Shown: piece by piece, positions 1 to 5,055 of the stretch
How positions within the stretch are numbered: position 1 is the stretch's first letter
How the letters are laid out: each line of letters begins with the position of its first letter
Assembly: GCA_937900425.1 (NCBI GenBank)
Contig: CALCDT010000316.1
Location: 1-5,055 of the forward strand
Source of the DNA: an uncultured Alphaproteobacteria bacterium
GTDB taxonomy: Bacteria > Pseudomonadota > Alphaproteobacteria > Rhizobiales > Pleomorphomonadaceae
Length of the DNA stretch: 5,055 nt
Direction: 5' to 3'
The notes under the pieces: generated by a model
Seen by the model: the letters and a program-made list of their open reading frames with translations, nothing else
The model's database searches: none
What the model was told of the DNA's origin: nothing
Translations under genes and position numbers: made by a program

Positions 1-1
1 C

Positions 2-2461
2 GACGGCCCGGCCCAGGATCTGACGCTGCGCAACCCCGCCGACGCCGGCGCCCGCCTCGCCGCCCTCGCCCCGCGCAGCTGGGGCGGCGACCGCGCCGCC
101 CTGCTCGCCGCCCTCGGCGAGGTCGCCGCCGAACGTGTGCCCGGTGAAATCCTCTGGATCGCCGAGCCGGCCGAGAACAGGAGCGACGGCTCGGCGCCGG
201 CCGCCGCCTTCGCCGAGGGCATCGCCGCCCTCGCCGGCGACGCCCCGATCCGCTACGCCGGCGACGACGTCGCCCCGCCGCCGCTGCTGCTCGCCGTCGC
301 CCAGACCGGAGAGGCGCTGACCGCCGAGATCGCCCGCCGCGACGGCGCCAGCCTCGGCGCCGGGCGGCTGCGTTCGCTCGACCGCGCCGGCAACGTCCTC
401 GACGAGAGCGACTTCGCCTTCGCCCCCGACGCCGACCGCACCACCGCCGAGGTGGTCCTGCCGCAGGAGCTGCGCAACGAGATCGCCCGGGTCGAGATCG
501 CCGGTGCCGACACCGCCGGCGCGGTGCAGCTGCTCGACGACCGCTGGCGCCGGCGCACGGTCGGCCTGATCGCCGCCGCTCCCGGCGACCGCGCCCAGCC
601 GCTGCTCTCCCCCGGCTACTATCTCGGCCGCGCCCTCGGCCCCTACGCCGACCTCCGCCAGCCGCGCTCCTCCGAGATCGCCCGCGCCGTCTCGGGCTTC
701 ATCGACGACGGCGTCTCCGCGATCGTCCTCGCCGACGTCGGCACGCTCGGACCCGAGACCGAGGAGGCGCTGCGCGGCTTCATCGAGGCCGGCGGCGTGC
801 TGATCCGCTTCGCCGGCCCGCGCCTCGCCGCCAGCGAGGACACGCTGGTGCCGGTCGCCCTGCGCCAGGGCGGACGCACCCTCGGTGGCGCCCTCTCCTG
901 GGAGGAGCCTCAGACCCTCGCCTCCTATTCGCCGACCGGTCCCTTCGCCGGTCTCGAGGTTCCGGGCGACGTCACCGTCGAGCGGCAGGTGCTGGCCGAG
1001 CCGTCGGCCGACCTCGACCGCGTCACCTTCGCCAGCCTCGCCGACGGCACCCCCCTCGTCACCGGCACCGGCATCGGCGCCGGCTGGCTGGTGCTGTTCC
1101 ACGTCACCGCCGACACCACCTGGTCGAACCTGCCGATCTCGGGAGCCTTCGTCGAAATGCTGCGCCGGACCGTCGCCCTCGGCCAGGGCGGTACCGCCGC
1201 CGGCCGCGCCGCCGACGCCCAGGTGCTGCTGCCGCCGATGACCCTGCTCGACGGCTTCGGCCGGCCGACCAGCCCGAGCGCGGAGGTCCGCGGCATCCCG
1301 GTCGCCTCGGCCGCGAACCTGCGCCCCGCCGCCGACCATCCCGCCGGCCTCTACGGCAGCGAGGACGGCTTCCGCGCGGTCAACCTGCTGCGTTCGGGCG
1401 ATGCGATCGCCGCGCCCGACCTCACCCCGCTCGAAAGCGCCGGCGCGAGCCGCGTCGCCCTCGCCGGCAGCGTCGGCCTCGACCTCGCCCCCTGGCTCTT
1501 CGCCCTCGCCTTCCTGCTGCTCGCCGCCGACGCGCTGGCGATCCTGCTGCTGACCGGTGGCCTCGCCGCTCTGGCGAAGGCGCGGCCCCGGGGCGGTGCG
1601 GCCGCCGGCCTCGTGCTCGTCCTCGCCGTCGGCGCCGCCGCGCTTGCGCCCGGGCCGGTGCAAGCGCAGGAGGCGGGAACGCTGGAGCCGCCGCTCGACG
1701 ACGCCGCGATCATGGACGCCGTCAACACCACCCACTTGGCCTATGTCGTCACCGGCGATGCGACGATCGACGAGGACAGCCGTGCGGGCCTCGCCACCCT
1801 GTCGAAGTTCCTCGCCAGCCGCACCGCGCTGGAGCCGGGCGATCCGGTCGGCGTCGATCCGGCCCGCGACGAACTCGCCGTCTTCCCGCTGATCTACTGG
1901 CCGGTCGATCCCGCCGTCGCCGCCCCCGACCGGGCGACCATGGACCGGGTCGACGCCTTCATGCGCAACGGCGGCACCGTGCTGTTCGACACCCGCGACC
2001 AGCTCACCACCCTGCCCGGCCGCGGCGGGTCGCCCGCCTCGCCGGCGACGCTGCGGCTGCGCGAAATGCTCGCCGGCCTCGATATTCCCCCGCTCGAGCA
2101 GGTCCCGCCCGACCACGTCCTGACCAAGTCCTTCTATCTTCTGGAGGAGTTTCCGGGCCGCTACGAGGGCGGCCCGCTCTGGGTCGAGGCCAGCACGACC
2201 GAGGCCGAAGCCGGCGAGGCGCCGCGCCCGGTCCGCGGCGGCGACGGCGTCTCCTCGATCCTGATCACCGGCAACGACTTCGCCGGCGCCTGGGCCGCCG
2301 ACGAGGCCGGCAACTTCCTCTATCCCGTCGTCCCCGGCGAGCCGCGCCAGCGCGAACTCGCCTTCCGCGTCGGGGTCAACATCCTGATGTACGTGCTGAC
2401 CGGCAACTACAAGGCGGACCAGGTCCACATTCCCGCGCTGCTCGAGCGGCTCGGACAGTAG
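2..2461 (+). CDS. BatA-like, DUF4159 domain-containing membrane protein (5'-truncated by window edge)
   Basis: The frame is open from the first complete codon at position 2 to a TAG at 2459-2461, giving 819 visible residues. The GTG at 137 is internal: the 45 codons before it read as ordinary protein, with no start or ribosome-binding site there. Family members are, from memory, somewhat over 900 residues, so the missing part should be the BatA-type two-helix hairpin and the first half of a VWA-like domain. Visible order (fragment numbering): end of the VWA-like domain (1-about 90), beta-rich linker (about 95-180), GATase-like domain (about 185-395), a membrane helix at nt 1484-1558, a basic loop (KARPR), a second hydrophobic segment (nt 1598-1654), then DUF4159 (about 576-819). 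DUF4159 is recognised by FPLIYWP, GGTVLFDTRD, PPDHVLTKSFYLL, FPGRY, ITGNDFAGAWA and the terminal LTGNYKADQVHIPALLERLG. The positive-inside rule places the large domains in the periplasm. No cysteine is visible, so amidotransferase catalysis is not expected. It is probably co-transcribed with the next gene, and a MoxR ATPase and DUF58 gene are expected upstream (inference). The biochemical role is unknown. Confidence 0.9.
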   Translation, partial: DGPAQDLTLRNPADAGARLAALAPRSWGGDRAALLAALGEVAAERVPGEILWIAEPAENRSDGSAPAAAFAEGIAALAGDAPIRYAGDDVAPPPLLLAVAQTGEALTAEIARRDGASLGAGRLRSLDRAGNVLDESDFAFAPDADRTTAEVVLPQELRNEIARVEIAGADTAGAVQLLDDRWRRRTVGLIAAAPGDRAQPLLSPGYYLGRALGPYADLRQPRSSEIARAVSGFIDDGVSAIVLADVGTLGPETEEALRGFIEAGGVLIRFAGPRLAASEDTLVPVALRQGGRTLGGALSWEEPQTLASYSPTGPFAGLEVPGDVTVERQVLAEPSADLDRVTFASLADGTPLVTGTGIGAGWLVLFHVTADTTWSNLPISGAFVEMLRRTVALGQGGTAAGRAADAQVLLPPMTLLDGFGRPTSPSAEVRGIPVASAANLRPAADHPAGLYGSEDGFRAVNLLRSGDAIAAPDLTPLESAGASRVALAGSVGLDLAPWLFALAFLLLAADALAILLLTGGLAALAKARPRGGAAAGLVLVLAVGAAALAPGPVQAQEAGTLEPPLDDAAIMDAVNTTHLAYVVTGDATIDEDSRAGLATLSKFLASRTALEPGDPVGVDPARDELAVFPLIYWPVDPAVAAPDRATMDRVDAFMRNGGTVLFDTRDQLTTLPGRGGSPASPATLRLREMLAGLDIPPLEQVPPDHVLTKSFYLLEEFPGRYEGGPLWVEASTTEAEAGEAPRPVRGGDGVSSILITGNDFAGAWAADEAGNFLYPVVPGEPRQRELAFRVGVNILMYVLTGNYKADQVHIPALLERLGQ
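1484..1666 (+). other. Transmembrane hairpin with signal-peptide-like second segment inside the DUF4159 protein
   Basis: Codons 1484-1558 encode an uninterrupted hydrophobic helix beginning LAPWLFALAFLLL. A short loop with K, R and R follows. Codons 1598-1654 then encode a second hydrophobic stretch (AAAGLVLVLAVGAAALAPG) that runs into PVQA|QEAG. The basic loop, hydrophobic core, helix-breaking Pro/Gly and small-x-small ending (V-Q-A, nt 1658-1666) have the layout of a Sec signal peptide with a signal peptidase I site, although this lies in the middle of a protein. It may simply be a fourth membrane helix delivering DUF4159 to the periplasm; cleavage is inference. Confidence 0.6.
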
Positions 2462-2462
2462 C

Positions 2463-2466
2463 GGAG
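2463..2466 (+). promoter_or_regulatory. Ribosome binding site for the VWA/GATase-like gene
   Basis: GGAG lies in the 15-base gap after the TAG of the preceding gene, 10 bases before the ATG at 2477. This spacing supports that ATG as the true start. There is no room for a separate promoter in the gap, which favours co-transcription with the upstream gene. Confidence 0.6.
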
Positions 2467-2476
2467 CCGTTTTCCG

Positions 2477-4546
2477 ATGGCCTGGAGCCTCGCCCTCGAC
2501 CCATCCCTGCCGCTCTGGCTGATCGGCGCCGGCGCGCTGATCGCCGTGGCGCTGACCGTGCTCGCGGCCCTGCGCCGTCAGCGCGGGGCGCTGCTGCGCG
2601 GCCTCGCCTTCCTCGCCCTGCTGCTCGCCCTGCTCGATCCCTCGATCGTCGAGGAGGAGCGCGAGCCGCTGGCGAGCGTCGTCGCCGTCGTTTCCGACAA
2701 GAGCCGCTCGCAGGATCTCGACGGCCGGGCCGAGGACACCGCCACCGCGACGGCCGCCCTCGTCCAGCGGCTGAAGGCGCTGCGCGGCGTCGAGGTCCGC
2801 GAGATCGACACCGAAACCGCCGGGGCCGACGGCACCCGCCTCTTCTCCGACATCGCCGCGGGCCTCGCCGACGTGCCGCCCGAGCGGGTCGCCGCCGTCG
2901 TCGCCGTCACCGACGGCGAGGTCCACGACGTGCCGGCGTCGGCCTCCGACCTGCCCTTCCGCGCCCCGTTCCACGCCCTCGTCACCGGCTATCCGCAGGA
3001 GATCGACCGCCGCGTCACCCTCGTCAGCGCCCCGAAATTCGCCCTCGTCGGCTCGGTGCAGGAGATCCGCTTCCGGGTCGACGACGACGGCGTCGAGGCG
3101 CCCGGCCCGGTCACCGTGCGCCTGTCCCGCGACGGCGAGGAGATCGACCGCATCATCGCCACGCCGGGCGCCGAGATGAGCGCGCAGGTCAGCGTCGACC
3201 ACGGCGGCGACACCATCTTCGAGCTCGCCGCCGAACCGCTCGAGGGCCAGCTCAGCCCGATCAACGACCGCGCGGTCGTCGTGGTCAAGGGCATCCGCGA
3301 GAACCTGCGCGTGCTGCTCGTCTCCGGCGAGCCCCACGCCGGCGAGCGGACTTGGCGCAACCTGCTGAAGTCCGACGCCTCGGTCGACCTCGTCCACTTC
3401 ACCATCCTACGGCCGCCGGAGAAGCAGGACGGCACGCCGATCAACGAACTCTCGCTGATCGCCTTCCCAACCCGCGAACTGTTCTCGACCAAGATCGACG
3501 AGTTCGACCTCATCATCTTCGACCGCTACCAGAGCCGCGGCGTGCTGCCCCTGCTCTATTTCGACAACATCGCCCAGTTCGTGCAGAAGGGCGGCGCGGT
3601 GCTGGTCGCCGCCGGGCCGGAATTCTCCGGCATCGACAGCCTCTACGACACCCCGCTATCCGCCGTGCTGCCGGTCGCCCCGGCCGGCGAGGACGTCGAG
3701 ACGCCCTACCGCGCCGCGATCACCGACGTCGGCCGCCGTCATCCGGTGACGCGGGAGCTGCCGGGCGGGGCCGCCGATCCGCCCGAGTGGTCGCGCTGGT
3801 TCCGCATCCTCGACACCGCCGTCACCGACGGCGACACCGTGATGTCGGGCCCCGGCGAGCGGGCGCTGCTGCAGCTCTCGCGCGAGGGCGAGGGCCGCGT
3901 CGCGATGCTGCTCTCCGACCACGTCTGGCTCTGGGCCCGCGGCTTCGAGGGCGGCGGCCCGCACGTCCAGCTGCTGCGCCGGCTCGCGCACTGGCTAATG
4001 AAGGAGCCCGATCTCGAGGAGGAGGCGCTGCGGCTGACCAGCCGCGGCGGCGACCTCGTCGTCGAGCGCCAGACCCTCGCCGACGACGCCGCTCCGGTGA
4101 CGGTGACCGCGCCGGACGGCTCGACCCGCGAACTCGCCCTCGCCGTGGCCGAGCCCGGCCTGTTCCGCGCCGAGATGCCGGTGACCGACCTCGGCCTCTA
4201 CGAGGCGAGCGACGGCACGCTCGACGCGATCACCCACGTCGGCCCGGTCGATCCCAAGGAATACCGCCTGCTGCGCTCGACCACCGAAGTTCTCGCTCCG
4301 GTGGCCGAGGCGACCGGAGGGACGGTGCAGCGCCTCAAGCAGGCCGCCGGCGACGCCCCGGTGATCCCGCGGATCGTGCCCCAGCAGGGCGCGTCCAATT
4401 CCGGCGGCGCCGGCTGGATCGGCCTGCGGATGTCGGACGCCTACGAAGTGACCGGCATCGCCCGGCTGCGGCTCTTCACCGGCTTCCTCGGCCTCGCCCT
4501 GTTGCTGTCGCTGGTCAGCCTGATGTGGTGGCGCGAGGGGCGCTGA
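2477..4546 (+). CDS. Membrane-anchored VWA-like / GATase-like domain protein (Bat-type operon)
   Basis: This is a complete 689-residue protein starting at ATG 2477 and ending at TGA 4544-4546. Membrane helices lie at about 13-32 and 38-55, with an arginine-rich loop (RRQR) between them, and at about 664-685, ending WWREGR. The positive-inside rule therefore puts residues about 58-660 in the periplasm. Residues about 66-172 look like a VWA domain, with D74-K-S76-R-S78 (DxSxS), T120 and T145-D146-G147 as metal-ion-dependent adhesion site (MIDAS) residues. A beta-sandwich-like region follows (about 178-272), then a GATase-like domain (about 278-510) with LLVSGEPHAGERTWRNLLKS and FDLIIFDRYQSRG, which I recognise from alphaproteobacterial proteins annotated as putative glutamine amidotransferase or VWA membrane protein. 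The position expected for a nucleophile reads AAGPEFSG, and the protein contains no cysteine, so it should not be an amidotransferase. A second beta-rich region (about 515-590) precedes the last helix. It probably partners the upstream DUF4159 protein in a MoxR/Bat-like envelope complex (inference). Gene identity is firm; cellular function is unknown. Confidence 0.92.
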   Translation: MAWSLALDPSLPLWLIGAGALIAVALTVLAALRRQRGALLRGLAFLALLLALLDPSIVEEEREPLASVVAVVSDKSRSQDLDGRAEDTATATAALVQRLKALRGVEVREIDTETAGADGTRLFSDIAAGLADVPPERVAAVVAVTDGEVHDVPASASDLPFRAPFHALVTGYPQEIDRRVTLVSAPKFALVGSVQEIRFRVDDDGVEAPGPVTVRLSRDGEEIDRIIATPGAEMSAQVSVDHGGDTIFELAAEPLEGQLSPINDRAVVVVKGIRENLRVLLVSGEPHAGERTWRNLLKSDASVDLVHFTILRPPEKQDGTPINELSLIAFPTRELFSTKIDEFDLIIFDRYQSRGVLPLLYFDNIAQFVQKGGAVLVAAGPEFSGIDSLYDTPLSAVLPVAPAGEDVETPYRAAITDVGRRHPVTRELPGGAADPPEWSRWFRILDTAVTDGDTVMSGPGERALLQLSREGEGRVAMLLSDHVWLWARGFEGGGPHVQLLRRLAHWLMKEPDLEEEALRLTSRGGDLVVERQTLADDAAPVTVTAPDGSTRELALAVAEPGLFRAEMPVTDLGLYEASDGTLDAITHVGPVDPKEYRLLRSTTEVLAPVAEATGGTVQRLKQAAGDAPVIPRIVPQQGASNSGGAGWIGLRMSDAYEVTGIARLRLFTGFLGLALLLSLVSLMWWREGR

Positions 4547-5055
4547 GGCCGCCGCGGACCCGGCCGTGGACGCCGTCGAAGGCGCGCGGCACCAGTTCGG
4601 CGACCAGCAGCCGGTCCGGGTCGACCGGCCCCGGCATCACCAGCCGGCCGGGCGGCACCTTGCGGAAGCCGAACGGCCAGTAATAGGGCTGATCGCCGAC
4701 CAGCAGCACCAGCCGGTGGCCATCGCGCCGGGCCGCCTCCATCGACTGGCGCATCAGCATCTTGCCGATGCCCTTGTTCTTGAGCTGCGGCAGCACGGCG
4801 AGCGGCCCGAGCAGCAGGCCCGGGGCCTCTCCGATCGTGATCGGCGTCAGCCGCACCGACCCGACCACCGCGCCGCCGAGTTCGGCGACGAGGCTGAGAC
4901 GCGGATCGTGCGGCACGCCTTCGCGCAGCCGAAAGGCGGTGCGGGCGTAACGGCCCGGCCCGAAGGCGACGTCGTGGATCGCCTCGATCGCGGCGGCGTC
5001 GGCGGCGCGCTCGGGGCGCGAGGGCGCCGGCGGCGGGGCGACGTCGGCGGGCGGC
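4515..5055 (-). CDS. GNAT family N-acetyltransferase, YhbS-like (5'-truncated by window edge)
   Basis: On the minus strand the frame is open from the right window edge (last full codon 5052-5054) to TGA at 4517-4515, giving 179 visible residues. The GTG at 4916-4914 is internal: the codons before it encode AAIEAIHDVAFGPGRYARTA and FRLREG, the usual first helix region of this GNAT group, so the start is beyond 5055. The fold is supported by SLVAELGGAVVGSVRLTPI (strands 2-3), LLLGPLAVLP (strand 4), the acetyl-CoA pyrophosphate loop KNKGIG (nt 4764-4781, with Lys where Gln or Arg is usual), VLLVGDQPYYWPFGF (strand 5 and the following turn) and a PPGRLVMPGPVDPDRLLVAE tail typical of alphaproteobacterial YhbS-like proteins. 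It should transfer an acetyl group from acetyl-CoA to an amine; the acceptor cannot be deduced. The far N-terminus is proline- and alanine-rich. The last ten codons and stop lie on or against the 3' end of the opposing VWA/GATase-like gene, so it is not part of that operon. Confidence 0.88.
   Translation of the reverse strand, partial: PPADVAPPPAPSRPERAADAAAIEAIHDVAFGPGRYARTAFRLREGVPHDPRLSLVAELGGAVVGSVRLTPITIGEAPGLLLGPLAVLPQLKNKGIGKMLMRQSMEAARRDGHRLVLLVGDQPYYWPFGFRKVPPGRLVMPGPVDPDRLLVAELVPRAFDGVHGRVRGGLSAPRATTSG

Noticed and set aside
137..139. GTG as a possible start of the first gene.
   Set aside because: The frame is open back to the window edge with family-like sequence, and there is no ribosome-binding motif before it.
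2989..3516. A 175-codon minus-strand open frame opposite gene 2.
   Set aside because: It is Ser- and Arg-rich with no recognisable domain and lies fully antisense to a well-supported gene; a composition shadow.
3308..4006. Functional glutamine amidotransferase activity for the GATase-like domain.
   Set aside because: There is no cysteine in the protein and the expected nucleophile region reads AAGPEFSG, so the fold is kept without the catalytic residue.
4547..4565. Inverted repeat GGCCG / CGGCC with a 9-base loop just after the second gene, a possible terminator.
   Set aside because: The stem is only five base pairs, there is no T-run on either strand, it lies inside the acetyltransferase, and such repeats arise by chance in GC-rich DNA.
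3352..4683. A long plus-strand open frame of 443 codons overlapping the second gene in another frame.
   Set aside because: Its translation is almost entirely Arg, Pro, Ala and Gly with no family-like motif, and the other frame is a clear gene. Long antisense or shifted open frames are expected in DNA this GC-rich.
4914..4916. GTG as a possible start of the acetyltransferase.
   Set aside because: The preceding codons encode the expected first helix of the GNAT fold and stay open to the window edge.

Overview
This is a compact, very GC-rich window with strong G/C preference at third codon positions and coding sequence on nearly every base. Together with the gene content this suggests a high-GC alphaproteobacterium, probably of the Hyphomicrobiales (Rhizobiales) type. 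That assignment rests on my recollection of protein families and gene order, not on a search.

Layout: (1) Positions 2-2461, plus strand: the C-terminal 819 codons of a large membrane-anchored protein of the BatA-like/DUF4159 family. Its start, and the expected N-terminal membrane hairpin, lie upstream of the window. (2) After a 15-base gap holding a GGAG ribosome-binding motif, positions 2477-4546, plus strand: a complete 689-residue membrane protein with an N-terminal two-helix hairpin, a von Willebrand factor A (VWA)-like domain with its metal-site residues in place, a glutamine-amidotransferase-like (GATase-like) domain lacking the catalytic cysteine, and a C-terminal membrane helix. (3) Positions 4515-5055, minus strand: a GNAT-family N-acetyltransferase whose start lies beyond the right edge. 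Its 3' end overlaps that of the second gene by 32 bases, tail to tail.

How they work together: genes 1 and 2 look like one operon. In alphaproteobacteria such a pair normally follows a MoxR-type AAA+ ATPase and a DUF58 protein, giving a Bat-like (MoxR/VWA) module thought to act in envelope protein maturation or stress tolerance. The upstream partners are not in the window, and the precise function of the family is not established. The predicted topology puts most of both proteins in the periplasm. The acetyltransferase is probably functionally unrelated and simply faces the operon.

The most interesting signals are architectural. A similar glycine-centred motif occurs three times across the two membrane proteins, suggesting repeated GATase-like folds without a catalytic cysteine. 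The two proteins look like diverged paralogous partners. Gene 1 has an internal signal-peptide-like segment just before DUF4159. No cysteine is visible in about 1,500 residues of the two membrane proteins. I see no RNA gene, mobile element, CRISPR array or convincing terminator, and there is no gene-free stretch longer than 15 bases.
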